Assembly (NCBI RefSeq): GCF_030816195.1
Contig: NZ_JAUSXS010000001.1
Span: 5,293,501 to 5,357,500, forward strand
DNA: 64,000 nt
Reading direction: 5' to 3'
Source of the DNA: Pseudomonas sp. W4I3
GTDB taxonomy: Bacteria > Pseudomonadota > Gammaproteobacteria > Pseudomonadales > Pseudomonadaceae
This document shows, piece by piece, positions 1-8,984 of this stretch (position 1 is the stretch's first letter; each line of letters opens with the position of its first letter). Position numbers and translations under genes: made by a program. The notes beneath the pieces are model-generated. The model was not told the origin of the DNA and did no database searches. It saw only the letters and a program-made list of their open reading frames with translations.

Positions 1-124
1 AAGTTTGTTCATGGGATTGTTCGCCTTATCCGGCCAGTGATTCCGGTATCGCTCTGTTTATCACGTTATGAGCGGACAAATACACTCAGTCCCACATTCA
101 CTCACCTGCTCAGAGGACTCCACC

Positions 125-883
125 ATGACCCGTAAAATCGCACTGATCACCGGCGCCAGCCGCGGCCTGGGCAAAAGCGCGGCGCTGCATCTGGCCGCTC
201 AGGGCGTCGACGTCATCGGCACCTACCACAGCAAGGCCGATGAGGCTCAGGCCTTAGTGGGGCAAATCGAACAACTGGGCGGCCGTGCTGCCATGTTGCA
301 ACTGGATGTAGGCCAGAGCGCGACGTTCGCGGGCTTCGTCAGTGAAGTTACCGACGTGCTCAAGGATGTTTTCGCACAGGATCACTTTGATTTTCTGATC
401 AACAACGCCGGTATCGGCCTTCACGCAAGCTTTGCAGAAACCACCGAAACCCAGTTCGACCAACTGGTGGCGATCCAATTCAAAGGGCCGTTTTTTCTGA
501 CACAGAAGCTGTTGCCGTTGATTCGCGACGGCGGCCGCATTCTCAATGTGTCCAGCGGGCTGGCGCGCTTCAGCCTGCCGGGCTACGCAGCCTACGCGGC
601 CATGAAAGGCGCAATGGAAGTGCTGACCCGCTACCAAGCCAAGGAACTGGGCGCGCGCGGCATCAGCGTCAATATCCTCGCCCCTGGCGCGATTGAAACC
701 GACTTCGGCGGCGGTGCGGTACGCGACAACGCCAACCTCAATGCCATGGTCGCCAACAACACCGCCCTGGGCCGCGCAGGCTTGCCTGACGATATTGGCG
801 GGGCCATTGCGCTGCTGCTGGCCGATGGCAGCAAATGGATCACCGGTCAGCGGATCGAGGCGTCAGGCGGGATGTTTTTGTAA
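125..883 (+). CDS. Short-chain dehydrogenase/reductase (SDR) family oxidoreductase
   Basis: Classical SDR of 252 residues, expected to use NAD(P)(H) in the cytosol; the substrate cannot be read from sequence. The nucleotide-binding motif TGASRGLG is at residues 9-16, NNAG at 93-96, the catalytic serine at about 143 and Tyr-x-x-x-Lys (YAAMK) at 157-161. The start at 125 follows a GAGGA box; a longer frame opens at 68 but lacks one. The 3' end overlaps the convergent PACE gene by 44 nt. Alternative: any NADPH-dependent carbonyl reductase of this family. Confidence 0.9.
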   Translation: MTRKIALITGASRGLGKSAALHLAAQGVDVIGTYHSKADEAQALVGQIEQLGGRAAMLQLDVGQSATFAGFVSEVTDVLKDVFAQDHFDFLINNAGIGLHASFAETTETQFDQLVAIQFKGPFFLTQKLLPLIRDGGRILNVSSGLARFSLPGYAAYAAMKGAMEVLTRYQAKELGARGISVNILAPGAIETDFGGGAVRDNANLNAMVANNTALGRAGLPDDIGGAIALLLADGSKWITGQRIEASGGMFL

Positions 884-1295
884 GGATTTTCTCCCGCACC
901 ACGTCGTACCCCCAGTGGTACACGTAGGTGTAGGGCAGGAAGAACAGCAGCACGCCGATGTCGAGGATGAATGCGTCGAGCAGGCTGATGTTCAGCCACG
1001 CGGCAATCAACGGCACGGCGACGATAATCAGCCCGCCTTCGAACATCAACGCGTGCAGCACCCGTGTCGATGCGCCACCGGACAGTTGCAGGCGTACTTT
1101 GAGGCGGTCGAACAGGCTGTTGAAAATGACGTTCCAGGTCAGCGCCAGAATGCTGATACCCAGGGTTACCGCGCCCATTTCCAGGGCTGGCCGGCCAGTG
1201 ATCCACATCAGCAGCGGGGTGCAGATCAGCAACGCCAGGCCTTCGAAACCCAGGGCTTGCAGAACACGTTCAGTAATCGACTTGGTGGGGTGCAT
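840..1295 (-). CDS. PACE (proteobacterial antimicrobial compound efflux) family membrane protein
   Basis: Small inner-membrane protein of 151 residues with four predicted transmembrane segments arranged as two tandem 'bacterial transmembrane pair' domains; the repeated pattern (LQALGFEGLALL... and ...HALMFEGGLIIV) is visible. The family, typified by AceI, exports biocides such as chlorhexidine and small polyamines by proton exchange. It has a strong AAGGAG site. It is divergent from the LysR gene at 1384 with an 88-bp gap; AceI-type genes are usually activated by such a neighbour. The substrate is inferred from the family only. Confidence 0.85.
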   Translation of the reverse strand: MHPTKSITERVLQALGFEGLALLICTPLLMWITGRPALEMGAVTLGISILALTWNVIFNSLFDRLKVRLQLSGGASTRVLHALMFEGGLIIVAVPLIAAWLNISLLDAFILDIGVLLFFLPYTYVYHWGYDVVREKILTKTSRLTPRSADR

Positions 1296-1383
1296 GACCC
1301 GGCTCCTTGAATGACGACAGTTGCCATAATTACCCCTTGAGCCGATACTTCATAACCAATAACCATCGATCAAAGCGATAGAT

Positions 1384-2238
1384 ATGGCCTCCCATGAAGT
1401 GCTGCAGGCGTTTGTACAGGCCGCCACCCAAGGCTCGTTTTCCGCGGCGGCGCGCAAGCTGGGCAAGAGCCAGTCCACCATCAGCGCAGCGGTGGCGAGC
1501 CTGGAGATTGACCTGGACGTGGTGTTGTTCGACCGCAGCAGCCGTAAACCGACGCTGACCCCGGCCGGCCAGGTGTTGTTGCAGCGTGCCGAGCAGGTGC
1601 TGGAGGCCAGCAGCCGGCTGGAGCTGGCGGCGAGCCAGCTGGCCCAGGGGCTGGAGCCAAGGTTGAGTATCGCCATGTCCGATACCTACCAGTCCGACCG
1701 CTTCGAGATCGCCCTCAGCGCCTTTGAACAACGCTACCCGGACCTTGAGTTGGAGTGCCTGATCGCCGAATGCGAAGACCTCATCGCCTTGGTGCAAAGC
1801 GGCCGGGCGCATATTGCGTTCATCGAGCAGCAGGAGATTTACCCGCCCGACCTGACATTTTCCAGCGTTGAAGAACGCACGGAGATCGCCCTGTTCGTCT
1901 CGCCCAGGCACCCGTTGGCGAGCCTGGGCGAGGTGCACCCGCACACGCTGCAGCTACACCGGGAGTTGCGCTTGGCGAGCATCATCAACCCCAATGAAAC
2001 CCGCAGCACACAGCGTGTCTGGTCAGCGCCGAGCTACCTGATGTTGATGGAAATGGCGCAATTGGGCTTCGGTTGGGCACCGATTCCGCGCTGGCTGGTG
2101 GAGCGTTTTGGCGGCGGGCAACTGGTCGAACTCAAGGTTCGCAGTTGGCCTCGCTCGGTCGCGGTGGATGCGCTCTGGTCGCGGCAAAATCCGCCGGGGC
2201 CGGCGGGCAGTTGGTTACTGGGCAAGATGCTTGAGTGA
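1384..2238 (+). CDS. LysR family transcriptional regulator
   Basis: LysR-type regulator of 284 residues: N-terminal winged helix-turn-helix (about residues 1-60, with the motif GSFSAAARKLGKSQSTIS) followed by a periplasmic-binding-like effector domain. It is divergent from the PACE efflux gene, so it is the likely regulator of that gene (inference from layout). It ends one base before the convergent sigma factor gene. The ribosome binding site before the ATG is weak. Effector unknown. Confidence 0.9.
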   Translation: MASHEVLQAFVQAATQGSFSAAARKLGKSQSTISAAVASLEIDLDVVLFDRSSRKPTLTPAGQVLLQRAEQVLEASSRLELAASQLAQGLEPRLSIAMSDTYQSDRFEIALSAFEQRYPDLELECLIAECEDLIALVQSGRAHIAFIEQQEIYPPDLTFSSVEERTEIALFVSPRHPLASLGEVHPHTLQLHRELRLASIINPNETRSTQRVWSAPSYLMLMEMAQLGFGWAPIPRWLVERFGGGQLVELKVRSWPRSVAVDALWSRQNPPGPAGSWLLGKMLE

Positions 2239-2239
2239 C

Positions 2240-3469
2240 TCATTGCTCGTTGGATTTGAGCTGCGCCAGGCGTTTTTCCAGAAAGCGCTGCTCAGGGGTT
2301 TGCCGGGTCAAGGCCAGTGCCCGCGCATAGGCCGTGCGCGCCTCATCGACCCGTCCCAGCTGTCGGCAAAATTCGCCTCGCGCCGAATGCGCCAGGTGGT
2401 AATCCTGCAGCTCACCGCGCTGCAGAATGCCGTCCACCAGCGCCAGCCCCGCCAACGGCCCCTGTCCCATCGCCACAGCCACTGCCCGGTTCAGTTCGAT
2501 CACCGGCGACGGCACTGCCCTGAGCAACACATCGTAGAGCCCGACGATCTGCGGCCAGTCGGTTGCCTGTGCACTCGGCGCTTCGGCGTGTACCGCGGCA
2601 ATCGCCGCCTGCAGGCAATACGCTCCGAAGCGCGGTGTCGTCAGCGCCTGCTCCACCAATGTGCAGCCTTCAGCAATCAAGGACGCGTCCCACAAAGAAC
2701 GGTCCTGTTCATCCAGCAGCACCAATTCACCGCCCGCCGAGGTGCGTGCCGGCCGACGCGCCTCATGCAGCAGCATCAACGCCAGCAAGCCCATGACTTC
2801 CGGCTCCGGCAGCAGCTCCATCAACAAACGGCCCAGGCGAATCGCTTCGTGGGTCAAGTCCTGGCGCGTAAGGTCGGTGCCGATGGAGGCCGAATAGCCC
2901 TCGTTGAACACCAGGTAGATCACACGCAACACGCTGTCGAGACGCTCGGGCAGCTCGGCCAGGGACGGCACTTGATAGGGAATCTTTGCGTCGCGAATCT
3001 TGTGTTTGGCGCGCACGATGCGTTGCGCGATGGTGGTGGGGGTGGCGAGAAATGCTCGGGCAATTTCTTCGGTGCTGAGGTCGCAGATTTCGCGCAAGGT
3101 CAGCGCTGTCTGCGCATCAGGCGCCAGGGCCGGGTGGCAGCAGGTGAAGATCAGGCGCAGGCGATCGTCTTCCACCTCTTCAGCGCTCCAGTCAGCCGCT
3201 TCCAGCGCATCGGCCTGCTCCTGCAGCAACGGAGTAAACCGCGCCTGACGGCGCAAACGGTCAATGGCCTTGAAGCGCCCGGCGGACACCAGCCAGGCCC
3301 GTGGGTTGACTGGTATTCCGTCGAGCGGCCAACGTTGCACCGCCACAAAAAACGCCTCGTGCAGGGCCTCCTCGGCCAGGTCGAAATCCCCCAGCAGGCG
3401 AATCAGCGTCGCGAGTACGCGGCGTGATTCGCTGCGGTAAAGGGCCTCGACCTGGCGGTTGAGGGTCAT
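2240..3469 (-). CDS. ECF RNA polymerase sigma factor with long C-terminal extension (ECF42-like)
   Basis: Sigma-70 family protein of 409 residues, about twice the usual ECF length. Sigma region 2 is near residues 8-75 and region 4 near 105-160 (helix-turn-helix LSTEEIARAFLATPTTIAQR). The remaining 240 residues are an alpha-helical, TPR-like extension typical of ECF42. No anti-sigma gene is adjacent; in this group the extension and a DGPF protein are thought to take over control. Its ATG overlaps the stop of the upstream YciI gene (ATGA at 3466-3469), so the two are translationally coupled. Confidence 0.9.
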   Translation of the reverse strand: MTLNRQVEALYRSESRRVLATLIRLLGDFDLAEEALHEAFFVAVQRWPLDGIPVNPRAWLVSAGRFKAIDRLRRQARFTPLLQEQADALEAADWSAEEVEDDRLRLIFTCCHPALAPDAQTALTLREICDLSTEEIARAFLATPTTIAQRIVRAKHKIRDAKIPYQVPSLAELPERLDSVLRVIYLVFNEGYSASIGTDLTRQDLTHEAIRLGRLLMELLPEPEVMGLLALMLLHEARRPARTSAGGELVLLDEQDRSLWDASLIAEGCTLVEQALTTPRFGAYCLQAAIAAVHAEAPSAQATDWPQIVGLYDVLLRAVPSPVIELNRAVAVAMGQGPLAGLALVDGILQRGELQDYHLAHSARGEFCRQLGRVDEARTAYARALALTRQTPEQRFLEKRLAQLKSNEQ

Positions 3470-3816
3470 CGCGGCAGGTTCAATTCACGCACTGGGCGCA
3501 CTTCCACACTGCCGACCCGCGCGGCAGGAATGCCGCCGGCCACCCAAATGGCGTCGTTCAAGTCCTTGGCCTCGATCAGATAAAACCCGGCAAGCTGTTC
3601 CTTGGTTTCGGCAAAAGGCCCGTCCGTGATCGAAAGCTTGCCGTTGCGCATGCGCACCGTGGTGGCGGTGCTCACCGACTCCAGCGGTTCGGCGGCCAGC
3701 ATTCGGCCGCTTTCCTGTATCGCCTGCGCATAAGCGAAACACTCAGTATCAGCCGGGCTGTCGGGCGAGGTGTGCAACACCTGTTCGTTGCTGTAGATCA
3801 GGCACAGGTATTTCAT
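3466..3816 (-). CDS. YciI-like (DGPF domain) protein
   Basis: Protein of 116 residues with the YciI/DGPF fold; the signature TDGPFAETKEQLAG lies near residues 64-77. The family is small and dimeric, often found beside ECF42 sigma factors, with unknown biochemical role. A GGAG site precedes the ATG and the stop overlaps the start of the sigma gene by four bases, giving a two-gene unit. A signalling role to the sigma factor is inference. Confidence 0.88.
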   Translation of the reverse strand: MKYLCLIYSNEQVLHTSPDSPADTECFAYAQAIQESGRMLAAEPLESVSTATTVRMRNGKLSITDGPFAETKEQLAGFYLIEAKDLNDAIWVAGGIPAARVGSVEVRPVRELNLPR

Positions 3817-3858
3817 GGCGTTCTCCGGTGTCGGATGACTGACTATAGTTCGCCGCGA

Positions 3859-4278
3859 TCAAGGTTTCAGGTCGAACAGCGCAGTGCCGCTTTGCATATC
3901 GAAAGGTGCCGACCAGTGTTCATGCACCACCTTCCAGTCACCCTCGATACGCTGATAACCGGCAGTGACGCGCATCCAGCAGGCCTTCACCTCGCCATCC
4001 GGCCCGGCGCCGCCACAATGGGCCAGCCAATGGGCAAACGCGCTCTCCTGCGCCTCGACGATGTGCAGCTCATGGAATTCGAAAATTCCGGGGCCGGGGC
4101 AGTGTTCCATGCAGGCCTCCCAGTGCGCGCGATAGGCGGCCTTGCCTTTGAATTGCAGGGCGGTTACGGCGTCGAACGAGACGATATCGTCGGCGTAAAA
4201 GCTGACAATTTTGTCGATATCACGGCTGACGACGGCGTGCCTCCATTGCTCGATCAGGCTGTTGATTGCAGTGCTCAT
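3859..4278 (-). CDS. NTF2-like / SnoaL-like domain protein
   Basis: Protein of 139 residues with an NTF2-like fold: N-terminal helices (INSLIEQWRHAVVSRD), the stretch IVSFYADDIVSFDA, and a C-terminal sheet (GDWKVVHEHWSAPF). Members are small enzymes or ligand binders; the function here is unknown. A clear AAGGAG site precedes the ATG. It lies 42 bp upstream of the YciI-sigma pair on the same strand and is probably co-transcribed, a frequent partner arrangement for ECF42 loci. Confidence 0.82.
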   Translation of the reverse strand: MSTAINSLIEQWRHAVVSRDIDKIVSFYADDIVSFDAVTALQFKGKAAYRAHWEACMEHCPGPGIFEFHELHIVEAQESAFAHWLAHCGGAGPDGEVKACWMRVTAGYQRIEGDWKVVHEHWSAPFDMQSGTALFDLKP

Positions 4279-4416
4279 GGCGATGACTCCTTGGGGTGGA
4301 AAACTCGGAAGACACCCTTAGTCGAACGCGCCTCAGGCAAATCGACAGCCCGCACTAAAATAATTTCGCCTCTCGCAAAAACGCTAGAATCCGCTCCTCT
4401 TTGTAGGATTTCGGAT

Positions 4417-4917
4417 GTGCAGCACATGGAAACCCGCCTCGTTCCCTATGAGACGCTGAACGCTTTGCAAAAACAGCAGCTCGACGGCCTGCAAGTCAAT
4501 CCAGAACAACTGGCGTATTCCGGTGATATCTATTGCGCGCTGAACAGCCTGCTGGTCAATCCCAACCCCGACGCTATCAAAGGCTTTGCCCTGCTGGCCG
4601 ACGAAGTTCCCGTGGCCTTCCTGCTGCTCAAACGCCCGCCTTGCCTGCCGCACTGGGCCCACGAGGACAGCGCGACGCTGCATGCGCTGCAAGTCGACCG
4701 CCGCGCCCAGGGCCAGGGCTTCGGCAAAGCCTGCCTGCAAGCCTTGCCTGCCGCAGCGCGCCAGGTGTGGCCACAGATCAAGGCGCTCGAATTGTCGGTG
4801 GACGCTGAAAACACGCTGGCGATGGGGCTGTATTTGAAGCAGGGCTGGGTGGACAATGGCGAAGCGTACAAGGGCCGGATCGGGCATGAACGGCGGTTGA
4901 GCTGGGTGTTTAACTAA
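4417..4917 (+). CDS. GNAT family N-acetyltransferase
   Basis: Protein of about 166 residues with the GNAT fold; the acetyl-CoA loop motif (RRAQGQGFGKACLQ) is visible in the second half, followed by the family's ELSVDAENTLAMGLYLKQGW pattern split across motifs A and B. I chose the GTG at 4417 because AGGA lies eight bases upstream; the in-frame ATG at 4426 is the alternative and lacks a well-spaced site. It is divergent from the NTF2-like gene. Substrate unknown. Confidence 0.85.
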   Translation: MQHMETRLVPYETLNALQKQQLDGLQVNPEQLAYSGDIYCALNSLLVNPNPDAIKGFALLADEVPVAFLLLKRPPCLPHWAHEDSATLHALQVDRRAQGQGFGKACLQALPAAARQVWPQIKALELSVDAENTLAMGLYLKQGWVDNGEAYKGRIGHERRLSWVFN

Positions 4918-5148
4918 CGTGCGCAAGATGCTGACAACTTAGGTACAACCAGGAATTTTCTACCGCCTCCCCTACGAGCGCGGGGCAAACGTGGATAACG
5001 GTATTCATCGATTCGGCTCCGCGTCTACTGTCGACTCTCACAGCTACTCAAACTGAACCTGGCGGTTTCTACTGTGGGCCCACGTTGTCGCTTGTGAAAA
5101 TGTGACAAGCAGGTGCGCGCCCTCTTTTAATTTGCAAGGAGCACACCC

Positions 5149-6327
5149 ATGAGTATTCCTTCCATTCACTCAGTAGAAAATACCGCCGGCAGCCCGGACT
5201 TGTCCTTTGGTAACACCACACCCAAAACGGGCGAAGTGTTCTTCAACCAGGTCTATGGCATATCTCGAGCACACCCTGACGGTTCCACCCTCACCGCAGG
5301 AAACCTCTGGATCGAAGGGGCAACGTATATCGGGCTCACTAAACACAAGCAGGATGGGGCGCTCGATACCGACTATGGGCTTTCCCTGAGCTATGTGCCG
5401 AGCGGCACTGTTTTTCTCGGCACACTGAGACTTCAATCTGATGCGAAGCCGGTGCTACTTGGCTCACTCAGCTTCGACTACACCGCATTCATTTCCCGCT
5501 TCGACGATAAGGGCGCGCTGGATCCTGATTTTGGCCGCGCCGGAACGGTGACCTTGAACAAACGGTTTGATATAGGCCGCCTTACACGAAGTGACTTGGC
5601 TGTGCTACCTAACGGCAACATTCTTGCCATGTTTAACGACATCACAAGCAGCTACATCTTCCAGCTCGACAGCGACGGCGAGCAAATCAACTTCGGACAG
5701 ACCGGCCCCATTGAGCTGCCGGGTATCTTTCTCAACGCCCTGCTGCCTACTCCTGAAGGTTTCATCGTCGCCGGCTCACGCGCCAGAAAAGCATTCGTCA
5801 TGGGCTATCTGCACGACGGCACCGCAAACCCGAGCTTCGGCGATCAGGGATTGGTCACGCTGCCATTCACCGACGAGGAAAACAAACAGGCCACTGCGCT
5901 GGCCCAGGCGATAAACGGCGACATTGCGATAGTGGGGAACAGTTACTACACCCCACAGGAAATCAATTTCATCACCCGCTTAAAAGCCAACGGCGAACCC
6001 GACTTACAATTTAATAATGGCATCCCCCGGATCACTGACGTGAAGTTGGGTGCCTACGTCAGCTTGGTCGTCCAGGCAGACGGCAAAATAGTCGCGATGG
6101 CCCGTGACGAGGGGCGAGGGCATATCGTCAATCTGATTCGGCACACCTTGGCCGGCCAATGGGATGTGGGATTCGGAGTGGACGGGGTCGCACTGGCCTA
6201 TAGAGGCTCGCCTGCAAACACCAATTACGTGACAACACTGGAATTGGTACAGCCCGACGAAAAATTGCAAAGCAGCGGGTATCTGGGTTCAAGTTCATCG
6301 ATCATCACTCGCACGCTAAGCCGATAG
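5149..6327 (+). CDS. Delta-60 repeat (beta-propeller-like) protein
   Basis: Protein of 392 residues built from repeats of roughly 55 residues with the pattern G-x-x-[DN]-x-x-F-G-x-x-G ... [PA]-[DN]-G-K/N-I, for instance DPDFGRAGTV and LPNGNILAMF, or ANPSFGDQGLV and VVQADGKIVAM. Such repeats form beta-propellers in proteins of unknown role, often exported. No classical signal peptide is seen. The AAGGAG site is strong. Base composition is less GC-rich than in its neighbours and the gene stands alone, which suggests an accessory gene. Confidence 0.72.
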   Translation: MSIPSIHSVENTAGSPDLSFGNTTPKTGEVFFNQVYGISRAHPDGSTLTAGNLWIEGATYIGLTKHKQDGALDTDYGLSLSYVPSGTVFLGTLRLQSDAKPVLLGSLSFDYTAFISRFDDKGALDPDFGRAGTVTLNKRFDIGRLTRSDLAVLPNGNILAMFNDITSSYIFQLDSDGEQINFGQTGPIELPGIFLNALLPTPEGFIVAGSRARKAFVMGYLHDGTANPSFGDQGLVTLPFTDEENKQATALAQAINGDIAIVGNSYYTPQEINFITRLKANGEPDLQFNNGIPRITDVKLGAYVSLVVQADGKIVAMARDEGRGHIVNLIRHTLAGQWDVGFGVDGVALAYRGSPANTNYVTTLELVQPDEKLQSSGYLGSSSSIITRTLSR

Positions 6328-6374
6328 CCCGCAAGGGCAGGGTTACGTCAGTGCCCCTGCCCCTTGATGCTGTG

Positions 6375-6854
6375 TCAGCTTTGCGCAACCGGTAGCCAGA
6401 TCTCCACCGTCCCGGTGCCCTTGCGTCCATCAAAATCAGCGCTATAGCGCTCGAAATCCGCCCCCACCACTTTGTAGCCTGACTGCGGCAACCATTCGAA
6501 CATGATGCGCTCGTAGGTTTGCGCAAGGTCATGCACCGGCCCGTAATGTGCGAATACGGCATAGTTGAGCGGTGGAATTTCGATACATTCGAAATTGCTC
6601 GGAACATCGCTTCTGGTCGGGACTTCAACCCCGGCCAGGTAGTCGAATTCGCCGTGATGGGCATTGTGGCACACGCCGTAGGTCACGCCGCCCACGCGTT
6701 TTTTAATGTCCTTGGTACAGCTGTCGAACAGCTCCCACAGCTTTGGAATATCACCCACCGTGGCCTTGGAATAACGTCCCTGGACGCCTGCGATCACCAA
6801 GGCCTTGCCAGCTTCCATGCGTGGCTCCAGCGGTTGTCTTGTCTGCTGATCCAT
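6375..6854 (-). CDS. GyrI-like / effector-binding domain protein
   Basis: Protein of 159 residues made only of the GyrI-like (SOUL/effector-binding) domain otherwise found at the C-terminus of AraC-type regulators; the end (FDGRKGTGTVEIWLPV) is typical. No DNA-binding domain is present. Standalone members bind small molecules or are cyclopropanoid hydrolases; the role here is unknown. The start at 6854 follows GAAGGAGA; the frame stays open further upstream without a comparable site. Confidence 0.85.
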   Translation of the reverse strand: MDQQTRQPLEPRMEAGKALVIAGVQGRYSKATVGDIPKLWELFDSCTKDIKKRVGGVTYGVCHNAHHGEFDYLAGVEVPTRSDVPSNFECIEIPPLNYAVFAHYGPVHDLAQTYERIMFEWLPQSGYKVVGADFERYSADFDGRKGTGTVEIWLPVAQS

Positions 6855-7047
6855 ACGAACAGTCTCCTTCTTATGAGGGAACAAACCCGCATCGAGTATA
6901 GGGGCATATTCGCAACGCACTCCATGTAGAAATTTTTCGTACGCATCTGGACAACTTGCCATCATCGACCGTATTGTCTGCCGCAGGCCACCGCAGTGGC
7001 CGACGTCGCTCGGACGGTTCCGGGCGCTTACGTACCTCGAGGCAACA

Positions 7048-8265
7048 ATGGCAGACCAAGGTTCGCCGCGCCGCTTTGCGCGCATAGATCGACTTCCCCC
7101 CTACGTTTTCAATATCACTGCCGAGCTGAAGATGGCTGCGCGTCGGCGCGGCGAAGACATCATCGACTTGAGCATGGGTAACCCCGACGGCGCCACGCCA
7201 CCGCACATCGTGGAGAAAATGGTCACCGTCGCACAGCGCGAGGACACCCACGGCTACTCCACCTCCAGAGGTATTCCGCGTCTGCGCCGGGCGATTTCGC
7301 GCTGGTACAAGGACCGCTACGAAGTGGACATCGACCCCGAGTCGGAAGCCATTGTCACCATCGGCTCCAAGGAAGGCCTGGCGCATTTGATGCTCGCCAC
7401 CCTGGACCAGGGCGACACGGTGCTGGTGCCCAACCCCAGCTACCCGATTCATATCTACGGTGCGGTGATTGCCGGTGCCCAAGTGCGCTCCGTGCCGCTG
7501 GTGCCTGGTGTGGATTTTTTCGCCGAGCTGGAGCGGGCCATTCGTGGCTCGATCCCCAAGCCGAAAATGATGATCCTGGGCTTTCCGTCCAACCCCACCG
7601 CGCAGTGCGTGGAACTGGACTTCTTCGAACGCGTGATCGCCCTGGCCAAGCAATACGACGTGCTGGTGGTGCATGACCTGGCCTATGCCGACATCGTCTA
7701 CGACGGCTGGAAAGCCCCATCGATCATGCAGGTGCCCGGGGCCAAGGACATCGCGGTGGAGTTTTTCACCCTGTCCAAGAGTTACAACATGGCCGGCTGG
7801 CGTATCGGTTTCATGGTGGGCAACCCGGAACTGGTCAACGCTCTGGCGCGGATCAAGAGTTACCACGACTACGGCACCTTCACCCCGCTGCAAGTCGCCG
7901 CCATTGCTGCATTGGAAGGCGACCAGCAGTGCGTGAAAGACATCGCCGAGCAGTACCGCCAGCGCCGCAACGTACTGGTCAAGGGCCTGCATGAACTGGG
8001 CTGGATGGTGGAGAATCCAAAGGCGTCGATGTACGTCTGGGCCAAGATTCCCGAGCAGTATGCAGCCCTGGGCTCGCTGGAATTTGCCAAGAAACTGCTG
8101 CTGGAAGCCAAAGTGTGCGTGTCGCCAGGTATCGGCTTTGGGGAGTATGGGGATGACCATGTGCGCTTCGCACTGATCGAAAACCAGGACCGGATTCGCC
8201 AGGCGGTGCGGGGCATTCGCGGCATGTTCCGCGCGGATGGGCTGGCAGCAAAAACCGGCGCCTAA
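7048..8265 (+). CDS. alaC: Alanine transaminase (PLP-dependent class I/II aminotransferase)
   Basis: Fold-type I aminotransferase of 405 residues matching AlaC/YfdZ, which converts pyruvate and glutamate to alanine and 2-oxoglutarate. Visible motifs are PPYVFNI near the N-terminus, GFPSNPTAQ (substrate/PLP Asn), YADIVYDG, and SKSYNMAGWRIGF, where the lysine forms the PLP Schiff base, plus an arginine in DHVRFALIEN for the carboxylate. The length fits the family. A GAGG site precedes the ATG. Downstream lies the tandem repeat array. A broader aspartate-family aminotransferase specificity is possible. Confidence 0.87.
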   Translation: MADQGSPRRFARIDRLPPYVFNITAELKMAARRRGEDIIDLSMGNPDGATPPHIVEKMVTVAQREDTHGYSTSRGIPRLRRAISRWYKDRYEVDIDPESEAIVTIGSKEGLAHLMLATLDQGDTVLVPNPSYPIHIYGAVIAGAQVRSVPLVPGVDFFAELERAIRGSIPKPKMMILGFPSNPTAQCVELDFFERVIALAKQYDVLVVHDLAYADIVYDGWKAPSIMQVPGAKDIAVEFFTLSKSYNMAGWRIGFMVGNPELVNALARIKSYHDYGTFTPLQVAAIAALEGDQQCVKDIAEQYRQRRNVLVKGLHELGWMVENPKASMYVWAKIPEQYAALGSLEFAKKLLLEAKVCVSPGIGFGEYGDDHVRFALIENQDRIRQAVRGIRGMFRADGLAAKTGA

Positions 8266-8276
8266 CCCGGACAAAA

Positions 8277-8984
8277 TGTGGAGGGGGCTTGCTCCCGATA
8301 GCGGTGGGTCAGTCACCAGATGCAGTGACTGACACCCTGCTATCGGGAGCAAGCCCCCTCCCACACTTGATTGGGTTCCCAGCTTTGTTGGGTGGTGTGG
8401 CTTACACCACCAGCGACAGCAACATGATGAAGATCAGTGCCCGACTCGGCCAAAAATGTGGGAGGGGGCTTGCTCCCGATAGCGGTGGGTCAGTCACCAG
8501 ATGCAGTGACTGACACTCTGCTATCGGGAGCAAGCCCCCTCCCACACTTGATTGGGTTCCCAGCTTTGTTGGGTGGTGTGGCTTATACCACCAGCGACAG
8601 CAACATGATGAAGATCAGCGCCCGACTCGGTCAAAAATGTGGGAGGGGGCTTGCTCCCGATAGCGGTGGGTCAGTCACCAGATGCAGTGACTGACACCCT
8701 GCTATCGGGAGCAAGCCCCCTCCTACACTTGATTGGGTTCCCAGCTTTGTTGGGTGGTGTGGCTTATACCACCAGCGACAGCAACATGATGAAAATCAGT
8801 GCCCGACTCGGTCAGAAATGTGGGAGGGGGCTTGCTCCCGATAGCGGTGGGTCAGTCACCAGATGCAGTGACTGACACTCTGCTATCGGGAGCAAGCCCC
8901 CTCCCACACTTGATTGGGTTCCCAGCTTTGTTGGGTGGTATGGCTTATACCACCAGCGACAGCAACATGATGAAGATCAGCGCC
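8277..8984. repeat. Four-copy 181-bp tandem array: REPIN plus gntT 3' end
   Basis: The stretch between alaC and gntT consists of four near-identical units. REP starts are at 8277, 8457, 8638 and 8819; the first copy lacks one G, the others are exactly 181 bp apart. Each unit holds an inverted pair of REP sequences (89 bp in copy 1, 8277-8365), a linker, and about 40 bp identical or nearly so to the last 12 codons plus stop of gntT (real copy 8945-8984). Identity stops abruptly at 8984, where the gene diverges from the copies. No gene is seen here other than that tail. Confidence 0.95.

Noticed and set aside
6871..8364. Minus-strand frame of 497 codons opposite alaC
   Set aside because: Mirror of a strongly coding GC-rich gene; no family pattern.
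8277..8944. Regular repeats that could suggest a CRISPR array
   Set aside because: Units are 181 bp and nearly identical throughout, there are no unique spacers and no cas genes; the units contain REP palindromes.
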